From: Pelagomonas calceolata
Lineage: Eukaryota > Sar > Pelagophyceae > Pelagomonadales > Pelagomonadaceae
DNA length: 64,000 nucleotides
Assembly (NCBI GenBank): GCA_918797485.1
Contig: CAKKNE010000005.1
Coordinates: forward strand, 1,364,001 to 1,428,000
Direction of reading: 5' to 3'
A program made the position numbers and the translations under genes. A model generated the notes under the pieces. It was given only the letters and a program-made list of their open reading frames with translations. It had not been told where the DNA came from and did not search any database. Shown here in pieces: positions 8,377-17,397 of the stretch; the first letter of the stretch is position 1, and each line of letters starts with the position of its first letter.

Positions 8377-11300
8377 ATGCCTCCCAAGCGGAGAGGCGAA
8401 ACTTCCGGCGCGGAGCCGGCGAAGAGACGGCGTTGGACGCCAGATGAGGAGGCCGAGCTGCAAGCACTGGTCGGAAAGCTCGGTCCGGACAAGTGGCCCG
8501 CCGTCGCGCAGCGCCTCGGCACGGGTCGCTCGGCGGCCGCCGTCGAGCTGCACTGGAAGGGCACCGCCGCGTCGGCGCCGTCGGCCGCGCCGAAGCCGGC
8601 GAAGCGGGCGCGCAAGTCCGCCGCGAAGCGGGCCGCCAAGTCGGCCGCGAAGCCGGTTGCGACCGGCGACTCGCTGGCGGCGCTGCCGCCGGCGCCGCGC
8701 GCGGCGCCGCCCCGCGCCGCGCGGCGCTCGCCGCCGACCGCGCCGCCGCCCGGCACGCGCGTCGCCGTTCGCTTCGACGACAAGGACTACGAGGGCACCG
8801 TCGGCGACGCGCTGGACGAGACGCGCGCCACGGTGAAGTTCGACGACGGCACGAGCGACGACATAGACTTCACGGAATCGGGCATCCGCATCACGCGCGA
8901 GGCCCCCGCGGCGGCGCCGCCGCCGGCCGCGAAGCCGGCCGCGAAGGCGAAGCCGCGCGCGCCGCCGGCCGCGAAGAAACCGCAGTCGAAGCCGGCGCCG
9001 CGGCCGCCCCGCGCGGCGCCGACGCCGGCCGCCGCGCCCAAAAAGCCGGCCGCGAAGCGCCCGGCTCCGACCGAGGACGAGCCGCCGCCCGCCGACGACG
9101 TCGACGCGCTCGTCGCGCGCAATGCGCCCATCGTGCGCACGGAGAAGCCGCGATCGACGCAGCGCGCCGAGGCGATCGAGGCGGCGACGACGGCGCGCGA
9201 GTACGTCGACCGCGGCGGCAAGAAGAAGGACCTCCTGTACGACCTCAAGAGCGGCTACTTCTGCGTCGTCGGGGAGGCGGCGCCCACCGAGGACCCCGCG
9301 CCGCCGCCGCCCAAGCCCGCGGCGAAAGCGAAGCCGGCGGCGAAGGCGAAGTCGCGCGCCGCGCCGGCGCCGGCCGCCGCACCCAAAAAGCCGGCCGCGA
9401 AGAAACCGCGCCCGGCGCCACCGCCCGAGGCGGCGCCGGAGTCGGCCGCCGCTGCGCCCGGCCCGCCGGCCGAGGCCGGCGGCAAGGCCAGCCGCTTCAA
9501 TGGCGTGAAAAGAACCCCTGTACAGGGCGGCAAGTGGTGCGCGGAGATTTGCGTGAAAGGGCACACCATACCCCTCGGCGACTTCGACCTCGAGGAGGAC
9601 GCCGCGCGGGCCTACGACGCCGCGCGAGCGAAGTGGGCGGCGATGCATAAAAGCATAAGACCGCTCAACTTCCCCGACGAGGCGCCGCTCGCGTCGGCGC
9701 TCGCCGCGCTGCCGCCGCTGCCCGCGGCGCTGCAGCCGCCGGCGTCGCTGCCGCCGCGCCGCCGATCCGCGCCGCCGACCGCGCAGCCGCCGCCGCCCGG
9801 CAGCCGCGTCGCCGTGCGGTTCAAGGACGGCATTGAATACGCGGGCACGGTCGAGAAGGTGGAAGACGCGAACCATGCGTTCGTGCGGTACGACGACGGC
9901 CAGAGCGAGACCGTGCGCTTCCCGGACCCGGACGTGCGCGTCACGGGCTTCGGGCCCGAGGCGCCGGCCGCCAAGCCGGCCGCCAAGCCGCCCCGCGCGG
10001 CGCGCACCGCGCCGGCCGCCGCTCCGGCAGCGCCGCCGCCGGCCACGAAGAGACCGCGCGCGCCGCCGGCCGCGAAGAAACCGCAGTCGAAGCCGGCGCC
10101 GCGGCCGCCCCGCGCCGCGCCGACGCCGGCCGCCGCGCCCGCACAGCCGGCCGCGAAGAAACCGCGCACGGCGCCGCCGCCCGAGCCGGCGCCGGCGCCG
10201 CGCGTGCGGCCGCCCCGCGCCGCGCGCGGCGGGCCCGACGCGCGCGTCGGCCGCTGGGTCGAGGTCTGGTGGCCCGAACAGAGGAAGTGGTACCGCGGCC
10301 GCGTCGGCGAGGCGCGGTACTCGGACGCCGCTGCCGGCGTCGAGCTCCGCGTGGACTACGATGACAGCGAGACCCACTATCAAGTGTTCCAGGAAGATGC
10401 CTTCGAGGGCACCGGCGCGCCGCCCCCGCAGCCGGAAGGCGCTCCCAAGCGGTGGAGATTCTTCGACGGGCCTCCGCCGGCGGAGCATTACGTGCACAAG
10501 AAATGGACTCCCCAGGAGGAGAACGATCTGCGCAAGCTCGTCGCGGAGCTCGGCGAGGAGCAGTGGGCCGCCGTCGCGGAGCGCATGGGCACGCGGAGCG
10601 AGAAAAGCGTGGAGACACACTGGAAGGTCTTGACGGGCCAGCGCACGGCGAGCGGCTATGGCAAGCCGCGCGCGCAGCCGCTCAAGGCGGCGCCGGCCAT
10701 CGACGCGCGCGTCAGCAGCTGGGTCGAGGTCTACTGGGCCGGCGAAGGCGAGTGGTACCTCGGCCGCATCGTCGGCCAGCGGAGGCGGTCGGCGCGCCAC
10801 GAGACCAAGGTCGCCTACGCCGACGGCGAGACGATGTACGAGGCGCTCCGCGACGTGCCGTTCGACGGCGACGGCGAGCCGCCCGCGGTCGCCGACGGCG
10901 AGCCCGAGCACTGGCGGTGGGCGCCCGTGCCGCCGGTGCGGAAAGTGGCGATCGACGTCGACGGGCTCGTCGAGCGGGCCGTCCCCATTAGGCCGACGGG
11001 GAAGCCGCGCGCTCGCGACCGGTACGCGAGCGCGACGACGGCGCGCGAGTACGTGTCGCTGGGCGGCTCGACGGCGGACCTGAAGTACGACCTCGTCAAC
11101 GGCTTCTTCGTCGAGGACGCGCCGGTGCCCGCGGAGAGCGCGCCGGCCGCGAGCGCGCCGCGCGGGCCCGGGCGGCTGACGCGCCGCCGGGCCTCCGACG
11201 AGGACGCGCAGCTGAACGAGGCGATCCAGCGGTCGCTCGCGGACGCGCCGCCGTCGCCCCCCGCGCCGCCGACGCCGGAAGCTCCGGTCGACCAGTGGCG

Positions 11301-14112
11301 CACCGAGGGCTCGGACCTCCTCGGCCTCGAGCTGAGCCGGACCGAGAACGACGGGGGCGCGTCGGTCAGAGCCGTCGTGGTCTCCTGGCTCCCGGCGGAC
11401 GAGTCCGACTTCCTCGACGCCGACGGGAGGCCCGCGGCCCTCTACAAGATCCGGTACCTGGACGGCGATCTCGCGGGAGACCACCAGGACCTGGAGGCTT
11501 ACGAGGTCGAGGAGTCGACGGACGCGCCCGATGCCCCGGCGCGGTCCCGCTTCAAGTACGTGTACCCCCCCAAATCTTCGCGCGGCTCTTGGACGACGTG
11601 CATCAAAGTGAATAATATCTCGACTACCGCCGGGTGCCACAGGACGCAGGAGGACGCCGCGCGGGCCATCGACGCGCTCCTGCTTCACCATGGCAAGCGG
11701 GCCGTGAACTTCCCAGGCGAGGAGGAGGCGACGCGCGCGGCGTTCCCCGACATCGGCGCTCGAGTTTCTCGCGGGCGCCAGCCGGCGGCCGCCGCGCGCC
11801 CGAAGCCGCGCCCGCGCCCGAAGGCGCCGCGCGCGGCGAAGAAACCGGCGCCGAAGCGACGGACGCCGAGCGACTACCGGGGCGTCCACGGCGAAGAGCG
11901 CGGCGAGGCGTCCTCAACTACCACGGTCTGGTACGCGTCCTCTGGCTTCGGCGGCGCCACGCTCCGCTACGACCACGCGACGGAGCTCGAGGCGGCCATC
12001 TCCTACGACGCCGTGCGCGTGTGGTACCGCGGCGAGGCGCGCCTCAACTTCCCGGAGGGCTGGCCCGGCGACGGCTCGGCCTACGCGGGCGTCGCGCGGA
12101 ACGCGGACGCCGCGACGACGACGGCGCCCTGGCGCGCTTTCCACGACGGCCGCGAGCTGGGCAGCTTCGACGACGAGCAGGTCGCGGCGCGCGTCTACGA
12201 CTTCGCGCGGCGCTGCCGGGGCCAGCCCGTCGTCAACTTCGACGGCAGCGGGGACGGGGGAGAGACGTTCTGCGCCTACTGCGAGGACTGGGAGTTGCGC
12301 GCGGTGGCGGAGCGGGACGGCGCGTCCCTGATCAAAAAGTACGGCCGCCGCTTCTTCGAGGACCCCGACCGCCACCCCGGCGAGGTCTACTACGTGGTGC
12401 ACACGGGCGTCCAGTGGACCGAAACCGGCATTGCCACCGTCAAGGTCGACGCCGTGGGCCCGCGCGACATGAGCGTCGCGACGCCCGGGCCCTTCGTCGC
12501 GGGGCCCCGCGCGGGTGTAGATGTTGCGGAGAGCGCGACGACGTACCTGCTGAACGACGAGCTGCGCAGGATGATCGCGGCGACGCCGCAGGGTCTCCAG
12601 ATTAAGGAGGCGGAGGACGGCGCCGCGGTGCCGCAGCCGTTCTTCTCGGAGTTCGAGCCGCCGGAGCCGGTCGCGGCGCCGCCCGAGGCGCCGCTCGAGC
12701 CGCGGCGGCGGCGGCCTGTTGTTGAGGAGGCGCCGCCGCCGGAGCCGGCGCGGCCGCGGCCCCCGCGGGCGCCGCCGATCTCGGCGAGCGCGCAGCGCAA
12801 GGCGGCGCTCGACGCCGAGGACGCCGCGGACGGCTGGACGCCGCCCTCGGAGGCCGACGCCGACGCGCGCTGCCTGCGCGCGTGCGACGCGTGCCGGGCG
12901 GCGGGCCTCGGCGTCAAGGCGTGCCTCGTCGACAAGCGGCACGCGGCGGGCGTCGCGCCGCGCGGCTTCGCGAAGTTCTGCGCCGAGGTGCGCGCGGCGC
13001 CCGCGTACCGCGAGCCCGACGGGCCGCCGTCGGAGGGCGCCGTCTGCGCGGCCGTCCAGGCGGCGGTGTCGGGCGTCGCGGTGCCGGCGCACTTCGTGGA
13101 CGCGGTCAAGGAGTTCGCGAACCGCGAGTCCAAGCTCACGACCGTCATCCAGGGCGGCCGCCGCTCCGTCTACGTCGACGGCGGCGAGGCGGGGCCCTTC
13201 CGCGACTTCGCCGACGGCGGCGCGCTCCGCAAGGGTGAACGACGGGTTTCGCGGCGGACGAACGCGACCAAGTTCCTGGAGCGGTGCCGCTGCGCCATCG
13301 CGTACCGCGCGGCGTACCTCTGGCCGCGGAGCCACGCTATCCATTTGTCGGCGGACATGCTCTGCCTCGTCGGCGCGCCGGCGGCGCAGGTGCCGCACGT
13401 GGACCTGATCCCGGACCAGTGCCAGGCGGTCATGGCGCTCACGCGGCAGGCGCCGACGCTCGTGCTGCGGAAGGACGCGTCGCCTTCCATCGAGGAGGCC
13501 TTCGCCAAGGTCGGCATCGACGCGGGCAGCACGACGAAGTGGGCCGATCTCGTAAGGGCCGCGCCGGCGCTCGCGCTCGGCCGCGACGAGATCAACCGCG
13601 GCATGGTCGACGCGACGCGCTACCTGGACCCCCCGCCGACGGACGAGGAGGTCGCGGCGGCGGCGCAGGCCGCGCAGGGCCGCCGGCGCCGGTCGACGGC
13701 GGGCGCCGGCGGCGTCGACGGCGACTGCCGGCCCGTGTCGCGCGACGCCTGGGACGCCGGGTCGCTCTTCCTCGCGGACCATCGGTTGGTGCACGCGGGG
13801 CCGCGCTGCACGCAGCCGGGGCCGCGCGTCGTGCTTTTCACGACCTTCACCGTGCAGTCCACGGAGGCGGAAGCGGCGACGTACGACCCGCGCGACCAGT
13901 ACATGCCCTACTTCCTCGCCGAGGACCCGTCCATGTCCGACGAGAAGGCCGCGGCGCTGCTGCACCACTGGCGCGAGGAGAAGCCCTGGGACCACTACCC
14001 CGACACGGACCAGAGCCTGGCCGTGAAGCTCCTCGCGACGCGCGGGCCCGAGCTGTCCGAGGAGAAGCGGCGCGACGCCGTCGCGCGCATGCGCGCGACG
14101 CCGCCCGAGTGA
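8377..14112 (+). CDS. Giant SANT / Tudor-like / AP2-like protein with C-terminal 2OG-Fe(II) dioxygenase-like domain
   Basis: One uninterrupted frame of 1911 residues. In order: SANT/Myb (about 21-62, RWTPDEEAELQALVGKLG), Tudor-like (127-172), a TTAREYVDRGG module (243-295), AP2-like (371-430, ending LNFP), Tudor-like (468-525 and 625-680), second SANT (709-755), Tudor-like (775-830), second TTAREYV module (853-905), a UIM-like helix (DAQLNEAIQRSLAD, about 945), Tudor-like (975-1040), three more AP2-like modules (1055-1285) and a region to about 1420. The C-terminal part has H1674-x-D1676, H1806 and R1817 (VPHVDL; VHAGP...GPRVVLF), the Fe/2-oxoglutarate pattern. Linkers are Ala/Pro/Lys-rich, with near-identical repeats. 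This suggests a nuclear DNA- and histone-binding oxygenase. Domain calls are by eye; the oxygenase family is not identified. Confidence 0.75.
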   Translation: MPPKRRGETSGAEPAKRRRWTPDEEAELQALVGKLGPDKWPAVAQRLGTGRSAAAVELHWKGTAASAPSAAPKPAKRARKSAAKRAAKSAAKPVATGDSLAALPPAPRAAPPRAARRSPPTAPPPGTRVAVRFDDKDYEGTVGDALDETRATVKFDDGTSDDIDFTESGIRITREAPAAAPPPAAKPAAKAKPRAPPAAKKPQSKPAPRPPRAAPTPAAAPKKPAAKRPAPTEDEPPPADDVDALVARNAPIVRTEKPRSTQRAEAIEAATTAREYVDRGGKKKDLLYDLKSGYFCVVGEAAPTEDPAPPPPKPAAKAKPAAKAKSRAAPAPAAAPKKPAAKKPRPAPPPEAAPESAAAAPGPPAEAGGKASRFNGVKRTPVQGGKWCAEICVKGHTIPLGDFDLEEDAARAYDAARAKWAAMHKSIRPLNFPDEAPLASALAALPPLPAALQPPASLPPRRRSAPPTAQPPPPGSRVAVRFKDGIEYAGTVEKVEDANHAFVRYDDGQSETVRFPDPDVRVTGFGPEAPAAKPAAKPPRAARTAPAAAPAAPPPATKRPRAPPAAKKPQSKPAPRPPRAAPTPAAAPAQPAAKKPRTAPPPEPAPAPRVRPPRAARGGPDARVGRWVEVWWPEQRKWYRGRVGEARYSDAAAGVELRVDYDDSETHYQVFQEDAFEGTGAPPPQPEGAPKRWRFFDGPPPAEHYVHKKWTPQEENDLRKLVAELGEEQWAAVAERMGTRSEKSVETHWKVLTGQRTASGYGKPRAQPLKAAPAIDARVSSWVEVYWAGEGEWYLGRIVGQRRRSARHETKVAYADGETMYEALRDVPFDGDGEPPAVADGEPEHWRWAPVPPVRKVAIDVDGLVERAVPIRPTGKPRARDRYASATTAREYVSLGGSTADLKYDLVNGFFVEDAPVPAESAPAASAPRGPGRLTRRRASDEDAQLNEAIQRSLADAPPSPPAPPTPEAPVDQWRTEGSDLLGLELSRTENDGGASVRAVVVSWLPADESDFLDADGRPAALYKIRYLDGDLAGDHQDLEAYEVEESTDAPDAPARSRFKYVYPPKSSRGSWTTCIKVNNISTTAGCHRTQEDAARAIDALLLHHGKRAVNFPGEEEATRAAFPDIGARVSRGRQPAAAARPKPRPRPKAPRAAKKPAPKRRTPSDYRGVHGEERGEASSTTTVWYASSGFGGATLRYDHATELEAAISYDAVRVWYRGEARLNFPEGWPGDGSAYAGVARNADAATTTAPWRAFHDGRELGSFDDEQVAARVYDFARRCRGQPVVNFDGSGDGGETFCAYCEDWELRAVAERDGASLIKKYGRRFFEDPDRHPGEVYYVVHTGVQWTETGIATVKVDAVGPRDMSVATPGPFVAGPRAGVDVAESATTYLLNDELRRMIAATPQGLQIKEAEDGAAVPQPFFSEFEPPEPVAAPPEAPLEPRRRRPVVEEAPPPEPARPRPPRAPPISASAQRKAALDAEDAADGWTPPSEADADARCLRACDACRAAGLGVKACLVDKRHAAGVAPRGFAKFCAEVRAAPAYREPDGPPSEGAVCAAVQAAVSGVAVPAHFVDAVKEFANRESKLTTVIQGGRRSVYVDGGEAGPFRDFADGGALRKGERRVSRRTNATKFLERCRCAIAYRAAYLWPRSHAIHLSADMLCLVGAPAAQVPHVDLIPDQCQAVMALTRQAPTLVLRKDASPSIEEAFAKVGIDAGSTTKWADLVRAAPALALGRDEINRGMVDATRYLDPPPTDEEVAAAAQAAQGRRRRSTAGAGGVDGDCRPVSRDAWDAGSLFLADHRLVHAGPRCTQPGPRVVLFTTFTVQSTEAEAATYDPRDQYMPYFLAEDPSMSDEKAAALLHHWREEKPWDHYPDTDQSLAVKLLATRGPELSEEKRRDAVARMRATPPE
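8957..10160 (+). repeat. Duplicated Ala/Pro/Lys linker segments inside the giant gene
   Basis: A segment encoding AAKKPQSKPAPRPPRAAPTP occurs at about 8966-9030 and again, nearly identical in DNA, at about 10067-10130. A shorter relative lies near 9370-9410. Each precedes a different folded module, so the linkers probably spread by unequal recombination or segmental duplication within the gene. Confidence 0.7.
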
Positions 14113-14205
14113 ATAGCACGGCGCCGCCCGAGTGAATAAGAACATCGATAGTCCAACAATCCAAATCGCCACGCGCCCGAGTGACTTATCGTTTCTACCA
14201 ATTAC

Positions 14206-14637
14206 TCAGTCTACGTCTTCTACCTCGTCGGCCTTCTTCCGCGCGTCTCGGATGACTTCCTTCATCTCCAGTAATCGTCTAGCTCTCTCAAATTTCAGGC
14301 GGTCGTGGCGCACGGCGTACAACAGACACCCCGAGTCCAGGGGACACCGTCGTATTGAGGCAATAGCAGACGCCTCCCCCAGCAGCTCGTCAATGTACTG
14401 TCGCACCAACCGCTCGACCATCTCCACCGATTCCGCGTCCACTTCCTGGGCGTCGCCGAAGCCGTACATCATCTGTTGGAGGTCCTTCGATAGGTCGGGC
14501 GGTTTCGGCGGTTTTTTTTCTCTTTTTCTCTTATATATTTCGTCGTCGGGGCCCCGGACGTACTTCTTCGGCGGCGATGCTGCTTCTTTCGAGGGCCGGC
14601 CCGTGGGGTTGTGGGGCGGGTTCGGGTTCTCGGCCAT
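14206..14637 (-). CDS. TAF13: TFIID subunit TAF13
   Basis: 143 residues. The histone-fold core is clear: LQQMMYGFGDAQEVDAESVE, then MVERLVRQYIDELLGEA, then a basic segment around KFERARRLLEMKEVIRDARK. This aligns with TAF13/Spt3-type proteins (MYGFGD, a Glu-rich second helix, and LxxxxELKRARK). TAF13 pairs with TAF11 and helps load TBP on promoters. The N-terminus (1-45) is Pro/Lys-rich and disordered. Length is normal for the family. It is convergent with the giant gene and divergent from the HAD-fold gene. ATG at 14637 is the only candidate start. Confidence 0.93.
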   Translation of the reverse strand: MAENPNPPHNPTGRPSKEAASPPKKYVRGPDDEIYKRKREKKPPKPPDLSKDLQQMMYGFGDAQEVDAESVEMVERLVRQYIDELLGEASAIASIRRCPLDSGCLLYAVRHDRLKFERARRLLEMKEVIRDARKKADEVEDVD

Positions 14638-14856
14638 GATTCGAGCGCTGCGTCTGCACTGATCGCTGCACTCGTCGCAGCGGGCGCGCGCGCACTGTTG
14701 GTGAGAGCAGCCTGTGGTCTTTGGCGTCCTGCCGTCTCCGGAAGTCGCGGTTTTTGTCTAGTCGCGAGCGGCACGAATGCAAACGACGAATGCGCTAAGC
14801 GTTCGGTGCGGCAGCGTGCGCAGCGCGCTTTTTTTGCTGTCTAAAAGTCGTGCCGT

Positions 14857-14878
14857 GCTAGTATGTCTGAACGCTAGC
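14857..14878 (-). promoter_or_regulatory. GCTAG palindrome, copy 2 (TAF13 / HAD divergent spacer)
   Basis: Read on the minus strand it is GCTAGCG, then TTCAGACATACTAGC, a variant lacking the TGTAAG core. It lies 220 bp from the TAF13 start and 170 bp from the start at 15048. The 410 bp spacer otherwise shows only poly-T and TTTTTG runs. Confidence 0.5.
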
Positions 14879-15047
14879 TCAGCTGTTTCTCGGGCTTGCT
14901 TTTTGAGCAGTGTATGGCGTCCTGCTAGGCGTAGAACGTTTCAAAGTTAGGCATTTACTTCTCTCGCAGCGTCTCGGTACGCAATCGCAGCATCAAGTCC
15001 CTCGTCAAAGCCCATCCATCACTGAGAGCATATTGGTCTGCAGTCTC

Positions 15048-15920
15048 ATGGCCACCTTTCGTCCAACAAAACGGAGCACGCCGACGTCCCCGATCCAGCG
15101 CCTGCGCCGCTCGCTTTCTTCCGAGAGCGACGACGAGCCGACCGCCAGCGTGCACATAAGTGACGCGGCGACGGCCGGCAGCGACGCCAGTGCATCAACA
15201 GACGACGAGAAGGCCGTGCTCTCGCACTGGGACTCCGACAACGCGCTCGACGCGACGGGCCACGCGGCGGGCCTGCCGTCGACACTCTTACTCCACCCGT
15301 CGCAGCAGCCGCCTACACTATTTTTAGATGTGGATGGCGTCCTCAACACGGCGCAGATGTTCGAGCGGCACGCGCTCCACCCGAAGTTGCTCAAGCGCCT
15401 CAAGTCGGTTATCGACGCAACCGATGGTAGAATAGTGCTGTCGACGACGTGGCGCATGGTCGAGGAAAACGAGCGCGTCCTGCTGGACGCGCTCATCGAC
15501 CAGGGGATCAACCCGAACACCGTAGTGGGCCGCACGCCGGTGCTCGGGCTGGCGGATCTGCATTGGAGCGGCGATCACGGGACGCTCGCGGAGACGAGGA
15601 GGGCCTCGGAAATAGTAAGGTATCTGGACACGTCGCCGGCCGTCGAAAAGGGGCGCTGGGCCGTCGTCGATGATTTGGACGTGCTTCGGGTGGACGATCC
15701 TTCGATCCGATCAAGATTGGAGGGCCACTGCGTCCGGACGGCCGTCGAGTCGGGCCTGACGCAGACCTGCTGCGACGCGTTGATCGCGATGCTGCGGCCG
15801 CTCCCGCCGCCGCCGGCGGCGGAACCGACGACGCCGCCCGCCGACGCGTGCCGCGGGCCGCCGACGAGTCCTACGTTCAACATGAAGCTGCTGACCACGA
15901 CGGGCACCGTCATAACATGA
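15048..15920 (+). CDS. HAD-fold protein of the Swiss Army Knife RNA-repair type
   Basis: 290 residues from ATG 15048, chosen over the upstream non-conserved frame. HAD motifs are visible: motif I FLDVDGVLN (about 97-105), motif II VLSTTWR, a lysine-bearing segment (AVEKGRW) and motif IV WAVVDDLDVL. The DVDGVLN/STTWR pair is typical of the HAD domain family found in RNA-repair multidomain proteins and in stand-alone predicted phosphatases. Around it are a Ser/Asp-rich N-terminus (1-90) and a Pro-rich tail. Substrate unknown. Its TGA is immediately followed by the antisense stop of the CobW gene. Confidence 0.75.
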   Translation: MATFRPTKRSTPTSPIQRLRRSLSSESDDEPTASVHISDAATAGSDASASTDDEKAVLSHWDSDNALDATGHAAGLPSTLLLHPSQQPPTLFLDVDGVLNTAQMFERHALHPKLLKRLKSVIDATDGRIVLSTTWRMVEENERVLLDALIDQGINPNTVVGRTPVLGLADLHWSGDHGTLAETRRASEIVRYLDTSPAVEKGRWAVVDDLDVLRVDDPSIRSRLEGHCVRTAVESGLTQTCCDALIAMLRPLPPPPAAEPTTPPADACRGPPTSPTFNMKLLTTTGTVIT

Positions 15921-16973
15921 CTACAACTTACACGCACTAAACGCTTTTTGAAGCGCGTCCCCGTCGATCCCCACACCAATAAGCGCGAGGCGCGACTCCG
16001 GGAACTCCTCGCGGGTCGCCTCCAAATCAAAGGCGTCGCTCACGCCCTGGACGAGCGCCCAGCCCTCCTCCAACAGCACGAAACCCTTCGCGCGGAACGC
16101 TGCTCGATCGTCTTCCGTCTTCCAGAGGTAATCACCTAGGAGCCGCTCGAGCCTCCTCCGATCCAACACGACGGACGCGGGCAGGATGGCCGCGCAGGCG
16201 CCCCACTTCGTTGTTTTATGAGGCGTCGCCCAGCCCAGGCCCGGGACCGAGGGAGGTCCCGCGGTACCGCCCCTTATCAAAAAACCATCAATCCCAAAAT
16301 CGCCTGCACCATTGATGCTCCTCCTAACATCCGCCGCCGGGTTTAGTGATCGGACCGCCTCCTCCAACGAGGACACATCACACAAGTCCGCCTTGCTCAG
16401 GAGTATCCGGTCCGCGGTGGCCACCGCTCTCTTAGCTTCGAACGCACCAGGCCCGGACGACTCCAACAACCCAAGACCGCTGACACCATCGACCACACAA
16501 ACGACCCCGTCCAACACGACCGGAGACTCGAGCGCGTCGTCCAACCATAGACCAGCGGCGACGGGACCGGGATCGGCAACTCCCGATAATTCAACAACAA
16601 TAGCGTCCAGCCTCGAGGCCTTCTGGACGAGCCCCTCCAAAGCCGACGCGAGTTCGCCCTTCGTGGAGCAGCAGACGCAGCCGTTCCGTAATTCGACAAT
16701 TCGTCCATCGGCATCGAGCGCGGACGCGCCCGCGAGTAACGTTTCTAGGCCTCGCGTGTCGCCGAACTCGTTCTCGACGACGGCTATTTTTAAATTTTGA
16801 TCGTTCTCCAATATACGTCGTAGTATCGTCGTCTTGCCTGCTCCTAGGAAGCCGCACAAGACCGTGACGGGCACTGGAGCTCTTTCGGTCGTTGGCGTCG
16901 GATCTATTAACAGAGGCGCCTCGCCGTCGGAGCTGTCGTCCTCTAGCGACAGCGCGGCGAGGTGCTGGGCCAT
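15921..16973 (-). CDS. CobW / ZNG1-type G3E GTPase metallochaperone
   Basis: 350 residues from ATG 16973 (the longer frame starts with GTG). The P-loop is GFLGAGKTT, followed by ENEFGD, the metal-binding CxCC motif (NGCVCCS), a Walker-B-like VVELSGVADP and SKADLC (guanine specificity). The C-terminal CobW domain is present (WGACAAILP through FVLLEEGWALVQGV). Its closest animal and fungal relatives are CBWD/ZNG1, which deliver zinc to methionine aminopeptidase. N-terminal EDDSSDGEAPLL is acidic, and no targeting peptide is seen, so it is probably cytosolic. The stop CTA abuts the HAD gene's stop with no spacer. Confidence 0.88.
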   Translation of the reverse strand: MAQHLAALSLEDDSSDGEAPLLIDPTPTTERAPVPVTVLCGFLGAGKTTILRRILENDQNLKIAVVENEFGDTRGLETLLAGASALDADGRIVELRNGCVCCSTKGELASALEGLVQKASRLDAIVVELSGVADPGPVAAGLWLDDALESPVVLDGVVCVVDGVSGLGLLESSGPGAFEAKRAVATADRILLSKADLCDVSSLEEAVRSLNPAADVRRSINGAGDFGIDGFLIRGGTAGPPSVPGLGWATPHKTTKWGACAAILPASVVLDRRRLERLLGDYLWKTEDDRAAFRAKGFVLLEEGWALVQGVSDAFDLEATREEFPESRLALIGVGIDGDALQKAFSACKL

Positions 16974-17159
16974 CGCTGCGGCCGGTTTGGGCTGCAAGGC
17001 TGCAGTGCTGCTGCTCAAGATGGCTCTGGCTCGCAAGCAAGCTGGAAGAGATGTGCCCACGCGTAGGTGTCAACTATTAGGACACCAGCGATGCCGGATG
17101 TAGCCACAGTGTGCCTCTATATGCTTTATACAGCCACGCAGCCCAGCTTTTTTGTGCTT

Positions 17160-17181
17160 GCTAGTGCCTTACACTGCTAGC
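17160..17181 (-). promoter_or_regulatory. GCTAG palindrome, copy 3 (CobW / EBP2 divergent spacer)
   Basis: Plus strand GCTAGTGCCTTACA followed by CTGCTAGC; the minus strand gives the common orientation. It lies 187 bp from the CobW start and 217 bp from the EBP2 start. No other feature is seen in the 424 bp spacer. Confidence 0.6.
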
Positions 17182-17397
17182 TAGCTGGCAACTTCACATT
17201 GGCTATTACTCCGCGTTGCTGCCGCTGCGACACTGTGCGTGCTCCAAACGTCATCTCTTAGTGCGTCGAGGACGCAAAAACCGAAGCGCTACAGCCCCTG
17301 TGGACAAAAGCGCATTGTCGCCAGCCGCAGCGCCGGCACCGCATCGCTGCGCGCCCTTGTGACAGAAGTGCAATCCATCGAGCAACAAGAGCAAGAA

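Noticed and set aside
8317-11889. A 1190-codon open frame on the minus strand
   Set aside because: It is antisense to the giant gene. High GC removes stop codons from several frames, and its product is Arg/Gly/Ala-rich with no domain, whereas the plus frame has clear modules.
11914-14172. A 752-codon minus-strand frame
   Set aside because: Same reason: shadow of the C-terminal part of the giant gene, with no recognisable protein content.
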